DNA of 64,000 bases, taken from Lithodes maja. Lineage: Eukaryota; Arthropoda; Malacostraca; Decapoda; Lithodidae. Location: positions 62,001 to 126,000 of the forward strand of contig JBAKBP010001619.1 of assembly GCA_037953745.1 (NCBI GenBank), read 5' to 3'. The translations under genes and the position numbers were made by a program. Below the pieces are notes generated by a model that ran no database searches, was not told where the DNA came from, and was given only the letters and a program-made list of their open reading frames with translations. Below, one piece after another: positions 10,140-21,146 of the stretch (the first letter of the stretch is position 1; each line of letters starts with the position of its first letter).

Positions 10140-12060
10140 ACATGACCCAAACCTAACCTTATCTGGGGGCATCTGACCACCTGGTTAACCGAGGAACCAA
10201 CTGGGAGGTTCCGGGGACGCCATGGTATATTATTATTGTGTTTTCATATTTTAGTACCTCGTGAACTTTGTGGTTTAATATACGTTGGATAAAAAACAGT
10301 AAGTATAATAAAACAAATTTATAGGGAAATCCAACATTATGACATTGCTTTGAAGAGTCACCATAGAGATAAAGGGTGGACTCAGAAATCCGTGTACAAT
10401 ATGAGTTATGTTCAGAAAAGCAAAACGGTTTTTATTCTAACCTGGACAGAAAGCCAAGGGAATGCTTTCCAAATACGAAAGAGCTTGCTACCTTTCGATA
10501 ATAAATATTTCACCTTCCAGAAGGAGAGAGTACCAGCCCCAAAAAGGTTAAAGAAGCCAGTATAGGGAAGCACATATGCCACCCTAGTCCCACAATCCAT
10601 CATCCATGTGGAGAGTAACATCTGCTAGGCGGCCTCTTGTACGTCACCTCTCAATATTAAATGAGAACCCTTTCGCTCAACACACGGTTCTCAGGTATTA
10701 TAAATTACGTATTTCCTCTAACGCTTACTCAAACTGGACATACGTCTCTCCTGTTTGTTTGTCCATAATGGAAAAGAACGCTTGTTTTCTCAACAAATGA
10801 CCAAATACTATATTTATTGAGAACTTGTGAATTAAATATGGAAGTAGATGAAGTCATAAAGAGAGCAAAGGTTAGAAATAATATGGGCCAACATAGTGGA
10901 AGGACTGAATTTAAAGATGATACACAATGATAGATAATAAGTAAAGGAATTAGGAGGCATAAGTGTCGAGGATATTCTGTTATAGAGCAACTCAAGTGTG
11001 ATCGGGCAGTTTTTGTCAAAATCGTGTAAGCAGATGCAGGTGTCAGCCAGGCACAAATGTAAACGCATAATATAAATAAGGGATAATTAGTGTTTCTCTA
11101 AACTAGGAGGTATCAATCAGGGAATGGGCCATGGCTAAGACCATCATACATGTATACACTTGCAACACAGATGATGGAGAATAGAGTGGAGCAGATAATT
11201 ATAGGCAAATAATTAATCCAAATAATAAGTAGACCTACCTGCTTCATTATTGTGCACATTGGGAAGTAGAACAGAGCAAGACAGAAATCTGCAGATAGTT
11301 ATTTCGAATTAGAGTGCCTACATTGGGACGCAGGGCAGCACAGGCCTTCATCAAATTTTAAATCATTATTTTCATATGTATCCTACTCTGTGCTGCGCTG
11401 CCTGTGTTGCGTGCGTCTCAACATACTCCAGGCTAGACATTAAGGAGCAGGCAACAAGAAAAAACGCAACACTAAGCAAGACAGACATCTTCAGAAATGT
11501 GATACAAAAAGTAATGCGAATACTGGGATGCAGACTTTTGTCATATTTAAAATAATAATCTGCACGTTTCTGCCCTTCATTGTGCTACGTCACCTTTGTT
11601 GCCTGCGTTTCAATGTGCGCCGGGTCTAATTCTAAATAACTACCTGCACATTTCTTCCCAGTTCTGTGCTACATCACCAATGTATCTTGCCGCACGACCT
11701 GACGAATCTGGTGGTTGAGAAACTTTGGGGATTCCAGTGGAACCTATAACTTTGGGGAAGAGAGCCGAGGGTGTCAGGTGAGTCCATGGTAATTAGTGAA
11801 AGGCAAAGATGACCGCTTGACCGCAGAGGTGAGGTGAATGACGAGCGCATTTTAATATATAATATAGATTATTTTATGTTGTATAGTTCTTTATGTGCTA
11901 TCTATTTAGTGAGAAACACACCAACATCAATCAATTAATGTTTTCCCTGCTATCCCCCAAAAAGTCTTGTGAAGACAATTACGGGTAGTAGTTAATGACG
12001 GAAAGAGGTGTGGCGGGGCAGAGGTGGCAACACTTAGTTCAGGTAGCTGTAGACAATATT
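10140..12060. other. Non-coding interval with a degenerate repeat at 11270-11690
   Basis: No gene is supported. Between about 11270 and 11690, three diverged versions of a ctgtgctgcgctgcctgtgt-like segment recur at roughly 190-bp and shorter spacing. Each is followed by a gcgtctcaac-like stretch, suggesting an old tandem array. The remainder is AT-rich and unassigned. Confidence 0.4.
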
Positions 12061-12063
12061 ATC

Positions 12064-12085
12064 GCACACACACACACACACACAA

Positions 12086-12154
<69 letters not shown>
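12064..12154. repeat. (CA)n microsatellite
   Basis: About 90 bp of CA repeats with a single interruption (aattt) near 12085. Confidence 0.97.
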
Positions 12155-12155
<1 letters not shown>

Positions 12156-12942
12156 CCAAGAGTTACATGAAGCGCATACAGTTAAAATTAATTGAGTCAT
12201 ATACAAAGATAAAGACTGCTTTCGAATTCGTCTAAAGAAGCTAGAACTCTAAATGTCTTGATATGCTAGGTAAAGTAATGCAATATACATGAGTCTTGAG
12301 GCCATATAATTTTAGATATAAGCTGTAAAAATATAAAAGTTGAGGGATTCCTGATATAGACTGTTGATACCAATTCATGAGCCAGGTTTGTCTTTTGTCC
12401 TTTACAGATTGCAGTGGCAAGTTGGGGTCAAAATATGTGACGCTTTACTGGCAGAATGCGAACTTCGAGAACTTAGAAATAGTTGGACTGCTTAGGTTAG
12501 TGGCTTTTACAGTACTGCATGGAACGTGACAGTGTTTTTTTTTTTTTTTTTTTGCAAAACAATATTCAGTGACATCAAAATCTATGGAATAATGCGTTTG
12601 AATGCGATTTTTTGTGTATTTTTTTTTTTTTTTATCAGTAATATCTAGCCAAATGCCAATATGACTAAACAAAAATACAGTTTCTTACCGTATCTTAAAT
12701 GTTCAAAATGCAAATATTGGGGGCCACAAGACAGTACACAATCCTGAACCTATTTATCATGGCCACACATAGTGTTTTTGATATACCTCACCTATCGATA
12801 GTGGAAATCAAGCTATCACTGCCTGAGACTTACATAGATCATACCAAACTAGGCAATCGTGCTTAATATCTTATAAGTAGGTTTGTGGTAGTGATATTGA
12901 ATTTATCCTAACGCCTTAAGGTTTATGTTGAAATCATAATAC

Positions 12943-13150
12943 ATAACCCCTTCTGTGCCGGCGACGTCTTTTTTATCTGTATTTTGGCTACTCTTGAACG
13001 ATTTTATTGAGTTTCAAAAGAACCTCCAGCAATTAACAGGTTTCGTACTATCTCACTTTACCCTTTGTACTACCACATTCCTTCTTAAATTGCACAAAAT
13101 TGTCTAAATATAGCTAGAATAAAATGCAAAATACGTAGCCGGTATTTTTG
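12943..13150 (+). repeat. Partial copy of the TTAACCC...GACGTC MITE
   Basis: The start ataaccccttctgtgccggc followed by gacgtc, and an inner attttggctactcttgaacg segment, parallel the left part of the 8641-8855 element. The right terminus is not recognisable. The rest of 12155-13500 is AT-rich with poly-T runs (12534-12555, 12619-12634) and no gene. Confidence 0.45.
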
Positions 13151-13499
13151 TGCCACCTTACTCGTAACTATACTATACTGTATATAGAGTTCGCTTATAA
13201 TATATCACAATTTTCAATGGGCATCCGGCCACTGTAGCCCCACGGTCGCCACATCCTGTAGTGTCTTATAGGCCTCTCTTACTGGTTAAGGTTCATCAAT
13301 GTGGAAGGAAGTGCGGTATATATAGAGGTCAGAGAACTACTTACAATTGATGCCTCCGTCACTCATACAGTCATAATTGTCCTTCCATTGGGTGGCACTT
13401 TCATAAAACCATAGGAAAGATATGATGCTATTTGAGCATGGCTTATTCTCTGTTAATTAAAAGAGTATTATGACATGGATGGTGTATTTTATATATACC

Positions 13500-13501
<2 letters not shown>

Positions 13502-13552
<51 letters not shown>

Positions 13553-13561
13553 ATCTATCTA
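13502..13561. repeat. (TA)n then (ATCT)n tract at the RTE 3' end
   Basis: A TA tract followed by three or four ATCT units directly abuts the last codons of the minus-strand RTE. RTE LINEs typically end in short tandem repeats rather than poly-A, so the ATCT units are probably the element tail and the TA tract an expansion beside it. Confidence 0.8.
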
Positions 13562-14545
13562 TTGCCTGACGCCGTGATCCCCGAAGGGGTGGCCACGAAC
13601 GAACCGCCCCCATGCACCTCTGTCCCCAGTCAGTCGACGCCCCTCCCCCCAACCAGCACCGCCTTCATTCATGTAGTTCCTCACTCCATCCTTCCACCTC
13701 ATATTCGGTCTACCTCTCCCCCTCTGTCCCTCCACCTCGCTCTCGTACACCCTCTTAGTCATTCTCTCGCTTTCCATACGTTCCATATGGCCGAACCATC
13801 TCAAGTTGTTCCTTTTCACACTTTCCAGCACATCTACCTCCACACCACACCTCCTTCTTACTTCCTCATTAGTCTGTCTATCCCTCCATGTAATTCCGCA
13901 CGCACTCCTTAAGTAATTCATTTCCACTGCTCTCACTCTTGGTCTGAGTCTCTCAACCAACGTCCATGCTTCGCTTCCGTAAGTCAGTGTCAGGATTACC
14001 ACACTGTCATGCAAGGACTTCTTCACTTCCATACTGACCACCCTATTTCTTGTTACTGCTTTTAGCGTTCCTACAACCCTCTTCCCCTATTGTACCCTCT
14101 CCCGCACCTCTTCATCCATAGTCCCATCTTTACTCAACACACTGCCCAGATACTTAAAAGAGTTGACGATCTCCATAGCCTGACCGTTCAGCTTCACCTC
14201 ACACTCTGTGACTTCACCCCTTTCGAAGACCATAACCTTGCTCTTCCCCGTATTTACCTTCAAATTCCGTTTTTCGCACACTGTTCCAAACTCATTTACC
14301 AGACCCTGCAACTCCCATTCATTATCACTCATCAGAACTGTATCATCCGCAAACAGCAGTATAGGTAGCTTCCACTCAATTCCCTCCCTTTTCAGCGATA
14401 CACCAACATCCACTGCTCTTGATAGTATTTCTTTCATAACTCCATCCATATATACAGTAAACAACCACGGGGACATCACACACCCCTGTTTCAAACCAAC
14501 ATTCAGGTCAAAGAACTCGCTCTGCTCACTCTCCACACGTACTGC
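13559..14545 (-). pseudogene. RTE LINE: RT catalytic part and C-terminal domain
   Basis: The upstream piece (14087-14536) reads LKQGCVMSPWLFTVYMDGV and then FADDTVLM, the RT palm motif with catalytic Asp pair. It continues through a thumb-like region to KDGTMDEEVRERVQ. The second piece (13559-14041, another frame) reads LTYGSEAWTL and LRWFGHMERM, the conserved C-terminal block of RTE proteins, and ends at a TAG beside the tandem repeat. A break near 14045-14085 separates them. This RT would synthesise cDNA at the nicked target, but the shift makes the copy inactive. Confidence 0.85.
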
Positions 14546-14550
14546 CGCCT

Positions 14551-15030
14551 TTGCACCCTCATGTGTGGGGAGGTTCCTCTCACACCGCTCTCCTAGACAA
14601 AGTTGAAAGGAAGGCCTTTCGTATCATTAACTCCCGTCCACTCACCAACTCTCTGCAATCTCTCTGTCTCCGCCGCAATGTTGCATCTCTCTCGCTATTC
14701 TATCGCTACTATAATAATCAGTGTTCCTCAGAGCTATCCCAGTGCATACCACCTCCTTTACGTAGGGCACGTGGTACCCGTCTTGCAACTCAATCCCACC
14801 CCTACTCTGTGCAACTCTCCAACCCAAGAGTGAAACGTTACTCTCAAACCTTTCTTCTACTCAACATCTGAGCTCTGGAACTCTCTCCCAGAATCAGTCT
14901 TTCCCTCTTCCTATTTAAAATTGCTTCAAACTCTGTGTGTCCAGGCATTTTGGCTCGAACGTCCCTTGATTTTGGCCCTGTCACTCTTTCAACTGTGGGG
15001 GAGGCGCTCGCTGGTGGCAGTTGTGCCTTT
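14551..15030 (+). pseudogene. Fragment of a different LINE (RT C-terminus) inserted in the RTE
   Basis: Plus-strand codons read HTALLDKVERKAFRIINS, LSLFYRYYNNQCSSELSQ and, after a frameshift near 14850, SELWNSLPESVFPSSYLK. These are typical C-terminal blocks of CR1/Jockey-like RT proteins. RTE codons stop just left of the segment (near ESEQSEFFD on the minus strand) and resume just right of it (near KAVKSMYFS), so the fragment interrupts the RTE RT. It is a 5'-truncated, dead copy. No clean target duplication was seen. Confidence 0.75.
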
Positions 15031-15034
15031 TGCC

Positions 15035-15830
15035 TCCCTCAATCACATAGAAAAATACATGCTCTTCACTGCTTTCAGCAACTTGCCCTCTACTCCGTAT
15101 ATTCTAAGTACTTTCCACAAACCTTCTCTATCCACTCTGTCATAGGCCTTCTCCAAGTCCATAAAGGCAACATACACCTTTTGTTTCTTCTCCAGATACT
15201 TCTCCACAACACAATACAGGGTAAAAATCTGATCTACACATCCTCTTCCCTTCCTAAAGCCTCCCTGCTCGTCGCCTATCCATTTCTCCGTTCTCACTCT
15301 CACTCTCTCAATCACTACCCTACTGTATACCTTCCCTACTACGCTTAGAAGACATATTCCTCGGTGGTTACCACACACTCCTCTTTCCCCTTTGCCCTTA
15401 TATAGGGGGACTATTATGCCAGTCTTCCAGTCATCGGGTGCACTCCCTTCTCCCATGCTAGTTTTCACATTTTCCATACCCATTCTATCACTATCTCACC
15501 ACCATACCTCAACATTTCCCCACACACTCCATCTGTTCCTGGTGCTTTCCCCAACTTCACTCTTTTCATGGCTTCCCACACTTCCGACCTCCTGATCCCC
15601 ACCTCCTCCTCCACTACTTCTCTTCTTCTCCCTCCCATACCATATCCAGCTATGTTTGCTGGCTCTTCATTCCTTTCATTTAGCAACTCTCTGAAGTACT
15701 CCCTCCATCTTTCGACTCTCTCTTGCTTCTCGGCTAGCATTCTCCCATTCTTATCTTTCACACCCTTACTGTTCCCTTGCTACCTTCCCTAACTTTCTTG
15801 CTTCTTTCCAGAACAGTTTCTTACTCTCCC
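15035..15830 (-). pseudogene. RTE LINE: RT N-terminal half
   Basis: Two frames joined by a shift near 15470-15485. The upstream one carries RWREYFRELLNERN and LGKAPGTDGVCGEMLRYGG. The downstream one carries APDDWKTGIIVPLYKGKGE, RGICLLSVVGKVYSRV, EQGGFRKGRGCVDQIF and AFMDLEKAYDRVDR (RT motif A with its Asp). Together they are fingers and palm of an RTE reverse transcriptase. The coding resumes on the other side of the nested fragment. Confidence 0.85.
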
Positions 15831-15866
15831 TCCATTTTACACTCAGATTCCTTCCAAATTCCTCAT

Positions 15867-17031
15867 CTACTCTTCTCTTACTTCCTTCACTACTCTCTTC
15901 ACCACCCTCTTACTCTCCACGTACCTCGCTCGTTTCTGTCTCTCGGAATCTTCATTCCCTCTACTACCCAACCACTCTCTATATGCTTTCTTCTTTTCTT
16001 CCACAGCTATTCTTACCTCTTCTGTCCACCATGCTGTACCTTTCACTCCCCTCCCTCTTCTCCTCACTCCACACACCTCCTCACATGCTGCACAGATCTC
16101 ATCCTTAAACACCTTGCTCATCTCCTCCACTTCCTCCATAACTTCCAGGTCGAACCCACCTAGTCGTCTTTCCACTGCTCTCCTGTACTCCTCCCTGACT
16201 TCCTCCTCCTGCAACCTCTCCACCCTCCTCACCATTCCACCCTCCTCTCGCCTCCCTCCCGCTCTCCTCACCCACTTCTTTTGTAACCTAACCTTAGCTA
16301 CCACTACATAATGATCAGACAGACCCCCTCCAATACCCCTATACACCCTAGCATCCATCACAGATTTCTTCATTCGTTCATCCACACATACATAATCAAT
16401 CAATGACTTTCGTTCCACCACTGTGTTATCCTTCATCGTCAACATCCGTTTCCACGTGTACCTGTGGATCATTCTGTGTCGGAAGAAGGTGTTGGCTATC
16501 CACAGCCTCCTCCCCACACATACGTCTACAAGTGCACTACCATTCCCATTCACCTCTGATGGTACCCCCCACCCTCCCACCACTCCCTCAACTTTCCTAT
16601 CACCCACCTTACCATTCATATCCCCAATCAGAAATATTCTTTCGTTCTTGTCAAACTTCTCCAGGCACGCCTCCACATTCATCCAGAACTCCTCTTTCTT
16701 TCTTTCAAGTATATCCTCTGTCGGGGCATACAATCACCCACGTTTGTATTCCTACTTTCATTTTCACCCACACAATCCTTGAACCCACAGACCCATACTC
16801 TCTTACACAATCCTTCCATTTGCTACTTACAAACAAACATGCACCTTCTCTCGCTGTTCCTTCACTCACTCCAGCACACACACCCATTCCACACTCCCAC
16901 TCTCTCACATCTGAACCTTTCCATTTGGTCTCTGTCATTCCACATACATCCAGCCTGGCATTCACTAACACTTCCAGAACCTCTCTCTCTTTTGTGCCAT
17001 CATTCATGCCACTAACATTCCATGTAGCCAT
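15867..17031 (-). pseudogene. RTE LINE: AP-like endonuclease and linker
   Basis: The domain starts at MATWNVSGMND (about 17031) and reads VCGMTETKWKGSD. After a shift near 16720 it continues with YAPTEDILERKKEEF, IFLIGDMNGKVGD, MIHRYTWKR, LIDYVCVDE and LSDHYVVVAKVRL. These are the ordered endonuclease motifs of RTE elements. A basic helical linker follows to a stop at 15867. Upstream of the Met a short Arg-rich, Cys-containing sequence (LKRLGRWACDPHS) may be the normal N-terminal extension, and it runs into the adjoining T-rich repeat. Confidence 0.85.
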
Positions 17032-17202
17032 TCTCAGAATGTCCGAAGGCATCTCCTTAGTCGGTCGTGGTTCGTCAACGTTGGTTCCGTCCGCATCCGA
17101 GGCTGTTCGTTCGTTTTTTTTTTGCTTAGATATTTTTTCCGAGTGTGGGTCGCAAGCCCACCGACCCAACCTCTTTAGTCGCCTCTTACGACACGCAGAA
17201 GG

Positions 17203-17732
17203 CAAAAAATATATTTTTATTTTTTTATTTTTTTTATTTTTTGTTGGCCCCTGGGCCATGCAAAATCTCAGTCCTCTACCTCCCCTTCTTCCCCACTTTC
17301 CTCCTCTCCTTCAGTTATCACCTATTTTCCCTGTTATTCTCTTATTCTGAGGTATATTTTCGTGCTAACATTAGCGAGTTGCAAGCAGGCTGTTGTCATC
17401 ACTGATGGCAAGCGAGTGCAAGAGAGAGAGAGAGAGTATCGATCGACTGTGTCTCAGTGGCCTTGGGGGAAATTGGCGGGAAAGCAGCTTGCCTCACCCA
17501 TACATTATACAACTCGCGGGCTATATCTCCGATTTTGACCATCCAAACGCTGTTTTCACTCGTTTTATTGTTGTTTCAGGTTAATACCTTTATAATCAAC
17601 CCATAATAGGCGCATATGGATAAGTATTATTGCTATTAATGGCACAATGAATATTTTAGTGACGGAAACACCTCAAATACGTCAGCACAGGGGGACGTTT
17701 CCAATTACCCCCATGCGCACTTCAGAGGTTAA
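17203..17732 (+). repeat. TTAA-flanked MITE P1, copy a (5' end missing)
   Basis: Shares with the 36.2, 43.2 and 47.2 kb copies the gcccctgggccatgcaaaat start, a gagagagagag tract, and the cgtcagcacagggggacgtt end. It ends at TTAA 17729-17732. The left terminal unit (cccgggagctgcggg) is absent, so the T-rich start abuts the RTE 5' region. Short frames inside recur in every copy but are not a protein. Confidence 0.8.
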
Positions 17733-19429
17733 CTGACGAAATTAGGCCTCAAACTACAATAACATAGCGGGCCGCCGTTTATGGGAGACTTTTTACACAT
17801 CATTTTCAATGTTAATTTTCTCCCTTAATCGATTTTTCCAAATTATCAAACTTACATAAAAATGAAGTACAGTTTATAGGGATTCCAACATGCATTTCAA
17901 AATTGTCATGAAAATTGGTGGGTGGTTTGCTTAATATATACCCCGTAAACAAAGCATTGCGCACAATGAATCCTTCGATTTGACTCTCCTTCTTCTTCTT
18001 CTTTTGAACGATGGGGTGGGTGCGATTCACCCAATAAATGGCGTGAGCGTTACTCACAAAAACGAAATACCGGCAACCTGTTTTTGCCCCCTTACTGATC
18101 TACATATATGAGGATGACAATAAATCAAGGGGGGGGTGAGGGGGGGCAACGCCCCCCCTAAACCCATCGAGTATCCAATTTACCCCACAATTTCCCTTAC
18201 CTACTGTAAAAGCGTGATTCACCCAATAAATGGCGCCATTTGACGTCGTATCTTCAGATTAATGAATAATGGTTAAGTTAATACAAATCCTCCACTCCAA
18301 CCATGAAAAACAACAATAAAACACTATATTCCTTAAACAAAATATACAGAAAACTTGGTAAATAAGGCGGCTCTAGCTGTCTTTAATTTTACCGTAATTA
18401 CTTCCAAACACTATATATTGATGAAAATTAACACAGAAAACTAAATAAATCCATGGGAAAATTAGTGACATTAATATAAAAAAAAAATCTGTTTTTTTTG
18501 TCAGTTTCCGCGTCTGCCGAACCATCCAAAAACACGCAGAAAGGCGTGTTCTGAAGGGGGGTGGTGGGGGGTGGGGGGTAGTTGGGGGAGGGGTAGTATA
18601 CCTGTAATTTACCGTATTTTCATATCACATAATACATTGGTATGTCTGTACTGTCGGAAATTTATTATAATGAAGTTTTTGCCCCCTACTGTAAATATAT
18701 GGGAATGTACCCCCCCCCCCCCTCAACTAATTCTGCATCCCACGGCAAACGGTTATTGCCAAATAGAGCCTATTTGTCCCTATTTATTCTCTTTAACCCT
18801 CCATTTTCCCTGATCTTCATAGCTCTCACCCCTAGGGAAGGGGACGTGTTAAGCCTATAGATTGTTGAATAATGGGTAAATACTAATTTCCTGCAGTCCT
18901 TGTTGTAAAATAACACTGTAAATAAATAATAAATGCTAAAACTCTTGGCTGTCAAACGGAATAAATTTATCATGAATATTTTTGATCACTTATATAAAAC
19001 GGTAAACCTGACTTTTTGGACCGACAGTGATTTCAGTAAGTTTGTTTATTTTTTTTTATTTTTTTCCTTCAGATATAGTGTTGTTTTATACTGAAGAGGA
19101 ACTAAAATGAGTATTTACCCATTATCCAACAATCTAAAAACACGCCCCCCATTAGTGGGGAGGGCTATGAAGTTCAGGGAAAATGGGGGGTTAAAAGCGT
19201 AAAAAAGACATTGCCTAACCGGAAAAACTAAATAAGATGGGTCACTAATTTTCCCATGGATTTTTTTAATTTTCCCTGTTAGTTTTCATCAATAGATAGT
19301 GTTTGGAAATAATTACAACCCTCGGCAAAACCGTTTTCCCCATTATACAACGATCTTAAGACACGCCGCCCGATAGTGTTGAGGGCTATGAAGTACAGGG
19401 AAAATGAGGGGTTAAATACGTAAAACGGC
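17733..19429. repeat. Mosaic of inverted-repeat DNA, left part
   Basis: No gene. GC hairpins occur at 18130-18165 (G run, then caacgccccccc) and 18544-18600. The segment 18480-18625 is the reverse complement of about 31080-31250 (shared cgcggaaactg and gtgtttttggatggttc). The ctatgaagttcagggaaaat type segments at 18795-18825, 19165-19195 and 19385-19420 recur inverted near 31045-31085. The area therefore looks like one end of a large inverted-repeat element or a cluster of fold-backs. Confidence 0.55.
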
Positions 19430-19760
19430 GATAAAAACGTATTTTAGCAAAACTTGGCTCGGGTTTTAAGGTATTTCAAAGGCCTAAAACCCAATATTTC
19501 GAAAACCCGAGCCAAGTTTTGGCCAAAGCTGGCTCGGATTTTGCGAGTTTGTAGACAAAAAAAATTACAGTAACCTCATTTAGAAATTTGGCTCATGTTT
19601 CCCTAAATTGCAAACCCCAAAATGCATAATTTTGGAAATCCCGAGCCAATTTTTGGCAAAACTTGGATCGGATTTTGAGAATCGAAAAAGACTAACGAAA
19701 TGTCGGAAATCGGCTCATGATTTCCCTAATTGCAAAGCCATATAACCAGATTTATCGAAA
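19430..19760. repeat. Unit copies of the TTGGCTCGGGTTTT array
   Basis: Contains aaaacttggctcgggtttta and its inverted form aaaacccgagccaagttttg, with ggctcatgtttccct-type segments. The same unit is at 22790-22990, 23160-23345 and tandemly at 30505-31030. It is non-coding and partly self-complementary. Confidence 0.8.
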
Positions 19761-19973
19761 ACGTAGAACTTATTTAAATCATAAATATCCAGTAACAGAC
19801 CTAGTACATTGGATAAAAGCCTAATCCACACCTAACGCCTACAATGTGTCCGTAGTACCTAGTAGGCCTACGTGGGATACAACACGAACCCTTACCGGTG
19901 CCTAATAGTCTAATCTTGTTTCTTAGACCTAGTATATTAACCTAACAAAACAACCCAGCCTAACCTAACCTAG

Positions 19974-20139
19974 ACCCAGTACGTGGGATACTAAACTAGC
20001 CCTTGCATGCCAGCAACAGCGGATTCATAGTACCCAGTACGTGGGATACTAAACTAGCCCTTGCATGCCAGCAACAGCGGATTCATAGTACCCAGTACGT
20101 GGGCTACTAAACTAGCCCTTGCATGCCAGCAACAGCGGG
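19974..20139. repeat. 58-bp tandem repeat, about 2.9 copies
   Basis: Units begin acccagtacgtgggatacta at 19974, 20032 and 20090 and are nearly identical. Confidence 0.95.
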
Positions 20140-20156
20140 AGACAGGTGAAAATGGC

Positions 20157-20830
20157 GTGTGTACGAATTGGTGCCGTCTATAGGATGGTATTGACAACCA
20201 TGTTACGAAAAATTTCCATTTTAGTACCGTACCATATATTTTTATTAGGTTTGGCCGAGGCTTAAAACACATTTTCATGTTTAGAGCATATAAAATCCAT
20301 ATTAGTTTTCAAATATTGCAAAATAATTGGTGACCAACTTATTTAGTTATACTGCCTAACCTTACAACCTTACCTAACCTATCCTAGTATTATGGGTGGG
20401 GGCTGCTGCCCCCACACCCCCGCTGGTTGGGTAACTGCAAAAAACACAGTATTATGGGACATACCTTACTCCGGCAACGAGTGGCAGTGAGATGGCCGAG
20501 AGTTCACAAAAATAACATGAGTGCGGCAGCGGACGTAAGTTATAAGATAATATTCAAGGACACTAGTGAGACATTATGAGAAACAATTTATTAGGGAAAA
20601 TAGGCACCAATAGATTCGCCATATTTTTCTCCATATAGTCCGCATGGAGGCTTTTCGAGTATAACTCCATTTATTTGTCACCAATTATTTTGACATATTT
20701 GAAGACAGATATGGAATCTATATGCTCTAAGCATCATATTAAAATTAGTTTCAACCCTCGGCAAACCTATTAAAAAAAAACGGTGACAACATGTCTACCT
20801 ACCGTAAAACGGTTGTCAATACTCTCTTAT
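20157..20830. repeat. Inverted pair flanking the Merlin coding region on its left
   Basis: 20157-20345 is approximately the reverse complement of 20655-20830 (shared accaattattttgacatatt versus its inverted form, and gccgtctatagg versus its inverted form). Between them lie a CCTAA-rich stretch with a gggggctgctgcccccac hairpin (20345-20430) and the ttatgagaaacaatttatta segment (20575-20640) that recurs at 27420. These probably form the terminal part of the Merlin-type element, duplicated as a fold-back. 31990-32170 is another inverted relative. Confidence 0.6.
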
Positions 20831-21146
20831 AGACGGCGCGGCTTTCAGCGACGCCATTTTTTCGTGAACTGGAGAGCTCTATCCCTCAACTTTTTTAATA
20901 CTATCACGCCATCTGCCAATCCCCATTGGAAATACTTTGTTTCATTTCCCAACTCCTGCGCAATACGTCACGAGACACTTCTGGATTCTTATTGGGTTTT
21001 TTTTTCTGACCACGTCATTAAACTCATAGATTCCGTCACGCATACAACCAGCAACCTATCAGGTGAGTTTATTGACCTTGATTACGTCATTGCACTGAAC
21101 CAATCACAGATACACACCTTCATTTAAGTCTCTCCTCACTTTAGTC

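Larger units (their letters stand above)
13559..17200 (-). mobile_element. RTE-clade LINE, decayed, with a nested LINE fragment
   Basis: Minus-strand fragments in order endonuclease, RT, C-terminal domain reproduce the whole RTE architecture, and the element ends in a short tandem repeat. It is broken by several frameshifts and by a plus-strand insertion at about 14551-15030. The clade call rests on the diagnostic motifs YAPTED, GDMNGKVGD, KAPGTDGVCGE, LLFADDTVLM and RWFGHMERM. Decay suggests an older insertion than LINE A or B. Confidence 0.85.

Noticed and set aside
9934..10176. Pro/His-rich short frames
   Set aside because: Translation of a CCA microsatellite.
13567..17350. Long plus-strand frames such as 16403-17350
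   Set aside because: Antisense of the RTE LINE coding sequence; composition-driven and without motifs.
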